60,000 nucleotides of DNA from Symbiodinium natans (lineage: Eukaryota; Sar; Dinophyceae; Suessiales; Symbiodiniaceae). The position numbers and the translations under genes were made by a program. The stretch is from positions 188,001 to 248,000 of the forward strand of contig CAJNDS010002328.1 of assembly GCA_905221605.1 (NCBI GenBank), in the 5' to 3' direction. The notes under the pieces are model-generated. The model was not told the origin of the DNA and did not search any database. It worked only from the letters and a program-made list of their open reading frames with translations. Shown here in pieces: positions 1 through 10,449 of the stretch; the first letter of the stretch is position 1, and the number at the start of each line of letters is the position of its first letter.

Positions 1-2140
1 CAGCGTTCGTATCTCCACCCCTGCCCCATGCTAAGCTGCTGCGTGCCGTAGCTCCATCGGCTACTTGCAACCTCAACCCAAGGACACCGTCACTCTACCC
101 TTCTGCATAACATGATTCGGTGTTGTTTCATGGGTGCACGTTAGAGATCGTCAAGAACTGTATCCAACCCTGACTAGACTGCATTTATCTCTTTTCGTAG
201 GTTAGGCAGTCGACCATACAGCCTGGACGGAAACCATTCCATGTCATTTATTACGCTTGGCCATGCTTCAACTGGCTTTCTTTCCATCTCCCCACTTGCC
301 CGTCAAGCGAAAATATCAGCCATCACTGGCATCTTCTTCTCCTCTCTCAAATAAACCTCTCCACCATTTATCCTGGAGTGCTAAACGCACAGCCCTCGAC
401 TCCCGTATGAGAGGCTCTTGAGCTGAGCTACAAGAAAGGCAGCTGCAGGAAAAGCAAGGACCTGACAAGCTTTGTCGCACCAGTCACCAACTTTCAACTA
501 GGCTTTCGACTCTCTTGGATAAAGGCCATGCGGTTCGGTCGACTTTTGCTTGCGTTTTGCCAGCAGGGCTCTCAGTTCTCGAGGTTGCCGACGGTTTTCT
601 GTAGTGCTTGTTGTGTAGGGCTGCTTAAACCGTCAGGTCTCCTTGCACTTGCTTCGCTCAGTGGATTTAGAGTTTAGGGTCAGAGTCATGGTGTATAGTT
701 TCGTTTCCCTCTACCAGCGGCTGCGGCTCACGTGCCCCGGCCACTTGCGAGGAAGACGTAGTTTGACATAGTTAACCTTTTGCACCAGGGTCCTTGCGAT
801 TGTCGCCTCCTAAAATTAGGGTGAGAATGTGTACTTGCTTGTGTCTGCTCCACTTGTCAAGCTTAACACTGGAGATTGTTTGGGATGCAGGTGTACCAAT
901 GATTAGTCAATGATTAGTCGTCAGTGAGCGCAACTGCAACCGCCATTACTTTTCCCTACCAACCAGGCATCCCAAGGCATCGCAAGCACGAAGCCCATGC
1001 AAAGAACCCAACACTGCTCAAGTCAATTCGCGCCTGAGGGCATCCAACACTTGCGCACGCCGTTCGAACAATGCATGTTCGTCACCGCCTTCACCACCTT
1101 CACCGCCTTCACCTTACAGCACCCCACAAAAAAAGGTCGGTATTGGGACGTGTCGGGCTTTGGCTGGCTACTGTAGGTCCCTGGGTCTGGGTTAGCACAA
1201 CGAGGCGGCTGTCGAAAAGAGGCGCGACGAGAACAGGTCCGCAGAGTCTGCAGATTCTATCAGCTAATGCACGATTCGAACCATGATGCAATGCGGACGC
1301 GAGCGGTGGTATTTCCTGAAAACGCGCATTTTCGAGCTTGAGGCCCTTTCGGGGGAAAAGCAATTGCAGCCAAGCAAAGCCACTTCAAACATTGCAGAAC
1401 CGCATGACTCAAGCTTGCCAGAGTCCGTGTCACCATGGCGCACGGCCCTTCCATGGAACAATCTATATCCCAGCGAGGTGCATACTTCACCACAGTGAAG
1501 CCAGCCGCTACCTTGGCACAAGCACTCACAAAAGGTTTTCTCTCCAGAGGAACGGGGAAGCGGCAGCTAGCGCTGAGATGGGGAAACTCCTACGACATTG
1601 ACTGGGAAGCAACTGCTCAGCGGACTCCTGCGCTTAACTGGGTATCGTTGAGCAGTCCGCTCAGAACACGCGGCATTGAAACCCGATGCCATAGCCACAA
1701 GGATCAAGTGCTGCAGTGCCAGGTTCAGACTAGACTCAGAAGTTTGAGTCGGACGTTTCTGATGTGTCCTGGATGCATTCCTCAGCGCAATGCGCGTCAT
1801 GTCGGCCTACAATGCACAGCTCGCCCGATTTCACCTCGCTGTCAGCCCCGATCCACCCTGAAAACACCATGACCCATCCAGCCATTCCACTTACCAGGGC
1901 TCTCTGCAGAAGGCTTCCTGGAGCTCGCGCATGTAGGAGAGGTGTGGGTGCAACTGATCAGCCTCGAAAAGCAAAGCAAAAAAGCTCAAATGGTCGGAAT
2001 GTGCCTTACCTGCATCTTACGCAGCACGCCGCATCTAGTGTAAGCAAGAATGTGCCAAAAGTTCTGGCGATGGGCTTCGCCAATGGGCTACAGCTACCGG
2101 CTGTCCTCTGCAGGGCTGCAGGGACTACTTAAGAGACCTG
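1..2140. other. No gene recognised; mixed intergenic sequence
   Basis: I see no conserved motif or convincing exon here on either strand. Open frames of up to about 145 codons occur but overlap each other in several frames and look compositionally random. The only local structure is a short TTCACC/GCC minisatellite near 1081-1115. The stretch is probably intergenic or deep intronic. Confidence 0.5.
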
Positions 2141-2230
2141 TCAGGTCCGGGGCGTAGTATAGTCTTTGCTGCACAACATTGAACACAGGGCTGTTACATG
2201 CTGTGGTTCATGAAAGGCTTGCAGACTCAA

Positions 2231-2420
2231 GTCGCCTGCACACTCGCCACCTGCGGCTCCCGATCGTCTGTGAACCTTAGGCTGCATCTTCTGTACCGGT
2301 AAAACAGTGCTGGGTGTAACTTGCTCCACTTCACAGCACCAACATCTCTACCTGCCGCATCGAAGGCCTCCTGAACTTCAGGTACCCCGAGGCCAGATCG
2401 AGCGTCACGTCCACCGGATT
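2231..2420 (-). CDS. Possible exon, unknown protein
   Basis: A minus-strand reading contains a protein-like segment with WSKLHPALFYRYRR followed by a hydrophilic tail. The residue mix (aromatic and basic cluster, few stops in the surrounding frame) is more protein-like than the neighbouring frames, but I cannot match it to a family. Exon ends are not determined. It lies downstream (minus-strand sense) of the membrane-protein exons at 4-7 kb and could be its 3' part or a different gene. Confidence 0.2.
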
Positions 2421-2984
2421 CCCACGTTATGCAAGCAGGCAGATGCCCAACCCATTCAGGAATACATCTTTGCGACAGGGGCGCCCAAACCCAACACAAA
2501 CAGACTTCCACCGCGTTCCCGCGGAGGTGTCCCCCATCTTTATATCGCCAGACCCCTCTCCGAGACACTCTACCCGGTAGCGGCCATCTTGCTCTGGGAA
2601 GGCTCGCCCCGGCCGAAGTGGCTTCATCAGCCGCGAAATGGAGGAGTGGTACCTGGTGGGTTACCCGGGGCTGAAGACGTGTTTCTGAGAATCATCCGAC
2701 AAGCCATCCCCGTAATCAGTCGCGTAGAGAAGAAGAACTTATGTGGAGGAAAAAGACATACATAAGACATGTTGTAGCGAGAATTGGCCGGAAATGCTCG
2801 GTTCCCTCTGTCTCCAATTCAAAACCAGTGGGTGATTTTCTTTCCCTCTACCCGTGTCTCATTCTGCCGCTGGCAGCTAGATAACGCACAGTACCCACCA
2901 AAACGTTCTGCCTCGAGCTGATGCTCTCGCGCCCACGCACACCACAACAACTACAAAAGCTGAACCCAAACCCAATCCAGCACG

Positions 2985-3149
2985 CATGACTTTGGTATAC
3001 AGTGGTTTATGGATGGAGTGCTTCCGGAACATCTGGCGATTGAGAAAGACATCGTGAGGGAACTCATCGGAGCAACCCGACTCAAGACCCGACCCAGGCC
3101 TGGGCACACAGTCATACTCCGAGCCAGACTCTTCTTCGTACTCGTCCAT
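2985..3149 (-). CDS. Possible exon with acidic segment
   Basis: The minus-strand frame reads MDEYEEESGSEYDCVPRPG and then a Ser/Gly and Phe/Asp-rich stretch ending near HSIHKPLY. An acidic low-complexity opening followed by mixed sequence is typical of an exon for a cytoplasmic loop or tail. No family is recognised. It is on the same strand as the 4-7 kb membrane-protein exons and may be its downstream part. The splice sites are not settled. Confidence 0.3.
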
Positions 3150-4079
3150 GACGCAAACCAGGAATCCATGGCTCCCCTCTTTGAGAGATCCGTCTTCCTG
3201 CTGCCTCGGGGGTCATGAGGGTCAGGGTCATGAAAGATCATAAACATGCTTATCAACCAATATGGCCGCTCTGTTTGCAGCTTTTGCACAAGGAACCGAA
3301 GCACGGCGACAACCGACTGACAGTCAACTGACTGTACTTCAGCCTGCTTTGCTACGTGGTCTCGAATCAGAACTCACAGTGGCCAAACAATAACCCATGA
3401 TTTGTGCCAACGGCTGCTATTGAACCCTCGCTCCCCACGACCCCTTCAACTTCGGGCATGGCTCCGACCTGGAGAATGAGCCCTTGATTCAACCAAAGCC
3501 CCGTGAGGCTTTGCCTTTGAGATGCGACAAGGAAGGCGAAAGAGGGGATGCACTGAGGAAGTGAGCTGCCAGAGTGGACGGAGCCCTGCACGACTTGGGC
3601 CCACTCGTGCAGTCTCAGGCACATCAATGAAGCTGATGGTGATCCCATCTCTTCTGCCTGCCAGAAACAGGAAGGTATGTGAAAAGCGACATGTTGCCGA
3701 AACAGAATGATGAACTCGCCCGGAATTTAGACTAACAAAACAGGCTGAAAGCTATAACCCGAAACTCGGCTCTGGAAGAGACGAAACCGAGAGAATTAAG
3801 GTTACCTGTTCAGGTTTAAGACCCAACCCCCTAACAAGCTTGACCCCCGTTCCCAAACCTGATTCAGGGGTCAAACATGATCAAACTACTCTGCTAGTCC
3901 GGTTCTCCCTTGTTTGGGGGAGGGAGTGGGTTCGTTACCAATTAATCAGATACATCGAGAACCCCACGTCAAGCACATGCGATAAACTGCGATTTAGGCC
4001 GTTCGGCAGAAGCAGAAGAAAGCTTCGCAACAGCGTGGACCCAAGACCGCAGACGCCCTCACGCCCCGGGACAGCAGCA

Positions 4080-7048
4080 TTGCGCATGCCATTCTGATGC
4101 ATGCCTGCTCTCCATGGTCGGGCGCACACGCCGCGTAAAGAATCTGCGAGAAGATAACGAGGAAGAAGGCGACCACCCAGGTCACATACCTCAGAATCGG
4201 ACTTCTTGGACACAGGGACTCAGCATCAACCCATCGGCAGCCTTTGCAAGAAAAGCTGCAGTGCCGAAAGCCGCCAATAGTTCGGCCACTGCGGCTGCCC
4301 ACTCAACGAGAAGCCATAGGCTGGGAAGCCTGGGAAGAATAGCACAGATATTGCCAAAAATGCCCGGCCATCCCACTGCAGGCAAGTTCTCTGGCGAGTT
4401 GCGGATGCACTCGGCTGAAAGATTTTCACTGAAGAGTATGGTGTCCAGAATGTCCAGCCAGGCCCCTTGGCTGAAAGCCTTCTTCCCCAGGCCAGACACC
4501 AGGTAGCCATGTCGAAGAACCCAGCCAATCAGAAGGACTACCATCCACTTCAAAGTTGTGAAAACAAGATCGACTTGGCACTTCTGGCCAAAGACAGTCA
4601 TTCGCGGCTTGCCCATTGTGATGGTTTCGGTGATGCAGCATGGTGTGTCCCCCACGAGCACGTGCGAAACACACTGCCCAAGTGCGTAGCTTTCGTTGGC
4701 CCGAAACGGCTTGTCGCATGCCGCATCCAGTTTCAGATCGCATGCTTCATATTTCCATTCGTTTCTCATCCTCAGCAGGTCTGGCATTGCTAGTGTTCTC
4801 AGACACTGCATACACGGCTGTGGAACCTTACGGTAGCACTGCGACTACGACTGGCAGCAGGGGCCAACCACTCTACCGTTACCTCCATGTACTCTGCCAG
4901 TCCGTGCCGGGGCTCAAACACTCGGTGAAAGCTGGGCCCTTCTCGCGCGTGACGAAAACCGGCACGGCGTCAATTTGCAAGCTCACCTGCATCACGGGGG
5001 GCTCTGAGGCTGGAGCTCTCGGGGCCCACATGCCAGGCATGCCAAGGAGATCCAAGCAGTGACCTTTGCGCCTGGTGCTTCTTTTCCACAGGGCTGGCTG
5101 CATCGTATTCGATGTAGTAAGCGGTCCTAGGCTTCGACTTTCGACGCATTCCACACATTGCTGCGACGAAAAACAGCTGCTCCAAGTGGCAGCAGCACCC
5201 ACCAGTGCACGGTGCCGAAGATCATGAACAACACTGCAGAGAGCCGCCTGTCTTCATAGCAGAAGATGGGATGTGACATTACCGGTTTTCGACTTTGGAG
5301 GATGAGCCTTAGGGCCTAGCATAATTACCCTGTCGTGGGGAGCGTGTTGATCAAGTCTTGCATGTGCCACCAGCTCTTCCCAGGATTCTCGAGCGATACC
5401 AGCGCTTCTGAACCGAATGAGCTGAAGACAAATTGCGCTGGGCATCAACTGTCCCACCCCATCATGCCCTTCCTGCCGCCGGGAACCTCAAGACTGTGAC
5501 CCTACAATGCAACAACCTGAGAAACCCGATGTTTGATGTTGGGGTTGCTGAATATGTTCCAACTCGTGCCATAGATTCTCGAGGCGGCTTCAACCACCTA
5601 TCCTTCGGCCCCAAAAGACTCGCAGGACACTATGCACATACTATGCACCCTCAGCCCTGGCGCCCGCTGCGGCGTCTGAAGATCTGCACGTGCGACCAAA
5701 CCAGGCAGAGCAGACGCCTAATCGGGATGTCAACATGTGCTTCATCTGTATTCGTGCGACGGGCTAGAAGCAAGACGCATCTGAAAGAATGGGAACCCTC
5801 CCTCTCTGAGAGGCAGCCAAGACAGACTTCTTTCGAAAAAACGCTCACGAGCCAAGACACCCTGCTGCTGCCACAGAGAACACGGCCCAAATCAGCATGA
5901 TGAAGTCCTGAAGTCTGGGCTGCATGAGTCCAGATCAGCATGTCTTCAGAAGGAGCTCCCAGCGCGAAGGCTGCCTAAGCCCTGAATGCCTTGAGTTCTT
6001 TCGACGTTCTGGAAGTCATCTAAGCTACGCCGCCGGGGAACCAGACAACCCACCAAAAGGTGGTGAGCAACCGGCGGCACTCACGAAAAAAAATCTTCTT
6101 GAGCAGAACATTCCCCAGCAAGCAGGGCCAGCATCAGCGCGAAATCCTTTGCAGAAAAAGCCCGCCACCATGAGCACGACCCTGAATCCTGGTGCAGTCC
6201 TTCTCTTGGGCGATGAAATACTGCTCCAACGGGGATGTGTCCTGGTCATCCTCAAGGCCATCAAGAAGCAATAGTGTTCAATCGAGGCGAGCGTAGTTGC
6301 ACTGCTCTTGCGCCTGAGCCTGCCCTCATCTGCCTATGCCTGTAAGGGCTATTCTACCCTATAACCCCTGACAGTAAAACCACTGTATAAGAAACCATTG
6401 TATAAGAAACTAAGACCCTAGGTCCGTGGATTTTGGCCGATTTGCGGTTGCCGTTTAACTAAGCAACTTAGGGTACCCTAGTGTTGGGGGAGCTACTTTC
6501 TTAAAATCGCGCCTGTAAAGCCCTCCAGACCTCCATTTCAACGCCAACAATTTTTTGGCTCTTATTGTACCCTAGAAACCCTACAAAACCTATAATCCTA
6601 GAAAGCGAAAACAAAAAACAGAATGTGACTCCCCCGCCCTCCTGGCCTGACCCCACCCTTGGGGTTGGGGACGCTACGGCGTTACCCAGTTTTGAAGCTT
6701 TGGCCCTCATGCCTGCATACATGGTTTTGGTCTAGTGGTATAGCGTGCTCCCTTAAGAAACGAAATAAGAAACCAAGACTACCCTAGTTCAAATCCCACT
6801 GAGTACATGGGTGAATGGAAACTAAGAAACTTAGGGCACCCTAGTGCCGGTAAACCGTTTTTCTTATACAACGGTTTTGCTGAAAAAAGGCCCTTTCTCG
6901 GGTTGAGGCCTACTTGGCCATGCTGGTATGCCTGCAAGGGTGAGGAGGGTTTAAGATTCCGGCCTCGATCATCCAGCGAGTCATGAGCACACAGAAGAGG
7001 GCTTCGATGCTCAGGGCCACGATGAGCGGTGTGTGGGTGGCCCTGAGC
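4080..7048 (-). CDS. Multi-exon polytopic membrane protein candidate
   Basis: Unrecognised family. Minus-strand exons, 5' to 3': 6964-7048 (acceptor GGGCAG|G, GC donor; hydrophobic TPLIVALSIEALFCVLM), 6182-6250 (DDQDTSPLEQYFIAQEKD), 6085-6146 (acceptor CAAAG|G, donor GTGAGT; FALMLALLAGE), about 5861-5907 (DFIMLIWAVFSVAAA), about 5110-5240 (LSAVLFMIFGTVHWWVLLPL), about 4890-4998 (VSLQIDAVPVFVTREKG), about 4214-4770 (Cys-rich segment, then LKWMVVLLIGWVLRHGYLV and LWLLVEWAAAVAELLAAFG) and about 4090-4215 (YVTWVVAFFLVIFSQILYAA). That gives at least seven likely membrane segments. The inverted-repeat element at 6376-6878 lies within an intron. Reading phase does not join cleanly between 6085 and 5907, so an exon end is misplaced or a small exon is missing. 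A transporter or channel-like protein is possible; this is inference from hydropathy only. More than one gene could be present. Confidence 0.45.
6376..6878. mobile_element. Inverted-repeat element (MITE-like), about 500 bp
   Basis: The left end (6376-6396) reads AAAACCACTGTATAAGAAAC; the right end (6855-6878), read on the minus strand, gives AAAACCGTTGTATAAGAAAA. Two internal palindromic blocks, near 6458-6485 and 6819-6846, share the core CTAAG..AACTTAGGGxACCCTAGTG. A polymerase III-type A and B box pair lies inside. No transposase frame is visible and no clear target-site duplication was found. It lies between membrane-protein exons at 6250 and 6964, so it is likely intronic. Confidence 0.55.
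6728..6796 (+). promoter_or_regulatory. tRNA-like A and B boxes (pol III type)
   Basis: TGGTCTAGTGG at 6728-6738 fits the A-box consensus, and AGTTCAAATCC at 6786-6796 fits the B box at ten of eleven positions. Spacing is near that of a tRNA gene with a short insertion. The flanks do not form a proper acceptor stem or T-stem, so a working tRNA is unlikely; a tRNA-derived SINE head inside the inverted-repeat element fits better. Confidence 0.4.
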
Positions 7049-7848
7049 CTGCCCAATCACGTTCCGCGAAGGAGCAGCAAATCGGTGCGATATGACCAAG
7101 GGCGTGAACATCTACTGCCGAATCTAGCCGAGCCGACTTACAGCATTCACTTACCACCGTACGGCTAGTAGTGGCTAGTAGCTGCCCTGCCACCCACCCC
7201 GTGCTGTGCACCTAGCAAGCCCTACTCATCTGAATTATGGCCCCGCCTGTAAGATGAGTCCATCTCTTCAAAGTCATCCGACTCGTCCAGAAACATGGCG
7301 AATGAGTGTTTCACTAAGGCTTCCTACACACCCCCAGGTTGAATCGCCAGGCCCGGCGAGGCATGCTTCAGGCTTCGTAGGGTTCGCTTTGTGGGTTTCC
7401 CTGAGTCCCCCAGATACCCTTTCTCCTCGCAGGCATTGAGCTCAAGGGCGCCTATCCCCTTCCGCTGCTGGTAACATAACATTGAGAGCTCGACCCTTTC
7501 TTGTCCCCTCATCTTTGGTTGCGGGGGGTATCAAACTTTGGGTGGGGGCAGCGGGTAGCGTTGGTGACTTTTGAGGGCTGCTGTAAAGACGAGACTTGTT
7601 AAGCAAAGCGAACGGCAAGGTCTCATGTTCAACTTATGCAGCCAGATCAGTGGCCTGAGCCGACAGCAGCGCAGACTTGCTCTCCATGCACATTCCCATG
7701 CACACAGCTTCTTCTCAAGGAACTGCTTGGGTCATTGCTGTCTCTGCCTGCTTTATGAATGACTATTCGGGTCAAGTGGCACTGTGCAAAAAGTGCTCCG
7801 TCCAGCGGTACTTGAACTGCCTGGCCGAGGGCAACCCAAGCATTCCAG

Positions 7849-7926
7849 CTGCAATTGTGTTTGGGTCATGTTTTGCGTAAACTTGCTTGGGGTGGGTCTC
7901 GCCTTGATAACGAGGTCAGAGGGGGC
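7849..7926 (-). CDS. Possible exon, unknown protein
   Basis: Minus-strand segment opened by the acceptor CTTGGGCAG|G and reading APSDLVIKARPTPSK followed by a polar Gln/Thr-rich stretch. The reading is protein-like but short, and the 3' splice position is not evident (the 78-nt version would need a CT donor, so the exon probably runs further). It may be an upstream exon of the 4-7 kb membrane-protein gene. No family recognised. Confidence 0.25.
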
Positions 7927-8345
7927 CTGCCCAAGGTATTCTAGGACTTTGAGTATGTACATCTGGATTTTGGCAGGTAGATGCCGGTTGGGCTTGGGCC
8001 GCAGCTTTCATCCGCTGATTCATTCTGCTCTTCGGCTTCTGAGTCTTTTCTTGCTCTAGCAACTTCCGGAACAACGTTGGGGTGGCCTGTCTACCCTGCC
8101 TTTCAACATTTTTTGTCGTGCTTCTCTGAAAGAAGCCAGAGGGCTCTGCCAGAAACTGAGGACCAGGACGGGGCGAAGGAGATCAAGTACGAGAAAAGCA
8201 CTTGGCGCCTTCTTGATTGACCCCACCCACCCCCTCCGCCTTCAAGGAAAAGAATTTGCAATGCACATGGACTAGGGGGTACCTCCTCCCTGGTGGGTTG
8301 AACAAGGATTTGATGGCCCAAAGCCTGATTTACCGGGCCCTTATC

Positions 8346-8576
8346 CTAAGCTGCTGCTTCGTTGCTCTCGATAGGTGAAGTTGAAATCTTCGAAGGACCG
8401 CAGCTCCGGCGCGATAACCTAAGTGGAGGTTCCAGAACGGCATCAGATGCAGGCTCGGGAGAAGCAGTGTCTCCCCCAGCATCTCGGGAGACCCAACGGA
8501 TCTGAAGGTTTGGCCAATAATCGCAGCAGCGCAGGGTAGAAACGCTTTCGTGCTGCGACAGACTGTTGGGTTGCAC
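8346..8576 (-). CDS. Possible C-terminal exon, unknown protein
   Basis: A minus-strand frame ends in a Ser/Pro-rich tail (PSKISTSPIESNEAAA then stop at about 8348) after a segment with WPNLQIRWVSRDAGG. The tail looks like a disordered C-terminus. If real it would end a gene lying between 8.3 kb and the metallophosphoesterase exons at 10.0-10.4 kb, possibly that same gene. No motif supports this beyond strand and position. Confidence 0.2.
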   Translation of the reverse strand: MQPNSLSQHESVSTLRCCDYWPNLQIRWVSRDAGGDTASPEPASDAVLEPPLRLSRRSCGPSKISTSPIESNEAAA

Positions 8577-9329
8577 TCATTAGTTCAGGACTAGCCTATC
8601 TCTTCGCTCTTTTCGCTGATTGCAGACTGGCGTGCACATACATGCATGCTGCAAATTTCAGAAGTGGTGGAGACAGCCAGCCAGAAGGCACAAGGGCTGA
8701 CATGCACAGTGTCCACTCCCAATTCAAAGAACTACTGAAGAACGTTCGAGGAATACTGCAGCCCGGGGTGCAGAGACGCGAACCTTGTTGTAGCCCTTGG
8801 CGCCCAGCCCCTGCCAATCAGAACCCCGTCCTCTCTGAAATGGAGGGCTCTCAGTGCGCATGTCCCAGGCACGTGCAAGCTTGGTGTTTCAGAACCAGCA
8901 TTCCTCACCCACCCAACATCGAAGCGCCTTGGCCACACGGAGATCCAAAGCCTCGGCAGTTCAGGGCAACAAGGCATCCGCCATGTATGGGTTGCTCACA
9001 TGCATTTCCTGTTCGGAAACCCCAACTAGCATTCTGCAAGAGAGATAGAAAACCGGCCCCACGATGAAAAGCGATAACCTCGAACACGAGAGCACCACCA
9101 AACCTGGTTTAGCTGCTTAGCTCCAATCCTCAAGCGTGCGCCGAACCTTCTTGGTCGGCCCGCCTCCGTGTTCAGGCGGCGCCCTGAGGACCAAAGCTGC
9201 TCCTGCAGGATTGATTGATGAATCGAGATGAATCTATGACGTGGTAATTAATGCTTGGAGGATGTTGAGTGTAGTGTAGCGCGTGGGCCTGAGTATAGAA
9301 TGTATGGACTACAGGGCTGCTCGCTTTGA

Positions 9330-9540
9330 ATGCCTTGAATCGCCGTTTGCCTTCAGAGCCCAAGAACCGCAAATCCAATGGCCAGAGGAATCCAGGAAAC
9401 TGGGCTTCAGATGACCTTTTCATGACCTTTTCCCTCACATGCGAGCTTTCAACGCACGTCTCGTGGCCCATGTTCCCGGTGTCCAGCCACGGCTCGAATT
9501 GGCCGCTGCCAGGTTCCACCGCGCCAACGGTGAGCCCTTG
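9330..9540 (-). CDS. Possible exon between metallophosphoesterase exons and 8.3 kb
   Basis: The minus-strand frame reads GQFEPWLDTGNMGHET and, further on, FLWPLDLRFLGSEG. The TGNMGHET string is loosely reminiscent of the GNHD/E metal-binding motif of metallophosphoesterases but lacks the expected NH pair, so I do not treat it as that motif. It lies where later exons of the gene at 10.0-10.4 kb would be expected. Confidence 0.2.
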
Positions 9541-10025
9541 GGGAGGGGGGGCGAGCAAAACGGTCGGGGGGACGAATCCTCTCTTCAGGGCTGCGGAATG
9601 CTGCGGATGTGTGCAGACTACGGCCCCTTCATGTCACTGATGTCTCTTGCAGGCAATCAAAGATGTCGACTTTGAGGCGGCCACGTAGGAAGAAGACGGC
9701 CGAAGCGGCCCACATGGCGACAGCCGATGCTGCGCGCCCCCAGGCCGCTTCCGAGCACAAGATGGCTGCGGGAAGCCACCAATGTGACCCATTCACAGTA
9801 GGGACACCAGGATGGGCCGTTATATCTTATGACTTGTATAAAGGCCGGTGGCCTCTTTATCTGTTACCCTGCTCATGGAGGGCCGCAAGGTTAAGGTTGA
9901 GACAGGAACGCACAGATTGTCGACCATGCTGGCTCAGAACAAGATCGACTCAGCTACAGTATGTACATTCCCATCCCGAGGCCATGAAGACTTGCCCCAT
10001 CTCCCTACACCCTTTACGGCGCCTC

Positions 10026-10361
10026 CTGTGTGGAGCATGATGTCGGCGGTTGGCATAGGGTATGCCTCTTTGGGCTGCAGTTCCGGCAGAATGAAGAGGG
10101 GGGGTTCCCGAACCCTTTCGAGGCTTGAGAAGGACTATGTTACTCCTCTGAACCACCGCACTTCTGCGCTGACCAGAAAGCGTACTGCGCCGAATGCTGG
10201 TCAAGCTGCTTCTTCTACATGTTGAGCCGAAAGCTTACATTGGACTGCGCAGCCCTGCTCGCGGCCCAGGGAAACAATCCTCTACATCCAAAATGCCAGC
10301 AAAGTTCCTGCGACATCGCACGATGCAAGTTGTGGGTGTCACTGATGTGCAGGATCGTCAC
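10026..10361 (-). CDS. Metallophosphoesterase (calcineurin-like), two N-terminal exons
   Basis: Exon 10308-10361 opens after the acceptor GCGGAAG|G and reads VTILHISDTHNLHRAMSQ; SDTHN is the first metal-binding motif (DxH) of calcineurin-like phosphoesterases, in the form typical of the MPPED-type branch. Exon 10026-10065 (acceptor AAAGAG|G) reads AYPMPTADIMLHTG, matching the second motif in which LHTG is followed by Asp; that Asp would come from the next exon. Both exons join in phase 0 across a 242-nt intron with a GA donor and AG acceptor. Members hydrolyse phosphomonoesters or cyclic nucleotides using two metals; substrate cannot be told. Later motifs (GNHD, GHTH) were not found and should lie below 10.0 kb. 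An upstream exon with the start codon is also not identified. Confidence 0.6.
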
Positions 10362-10449
10362 CTTCCGCACAAGGGTCTCGCCAGAGCAGCTTAGGGTGGT
10401 GAAAGGGTCGACTGCGTTCACAGATTCCAAAACCTTCTTTGGGGAATGC

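Noticed and set aside
1268-1283. GGTTCGAATC-type B box on the minus strand
   Set aside because: No A box or cloverleaf can be formed upstream, so no tRNA gene is called.
9848-9960. Plus-strand exon-like reading GRKVKVETGTHRLSTMLAQ with a GTATGT donor
   Set aside because: The donor is attractive, but it lies within the stretch expected to hold later metallophosphoesterase exons on the other strand, it has no recognised family and no clear acceptor; left out pending transcript data.
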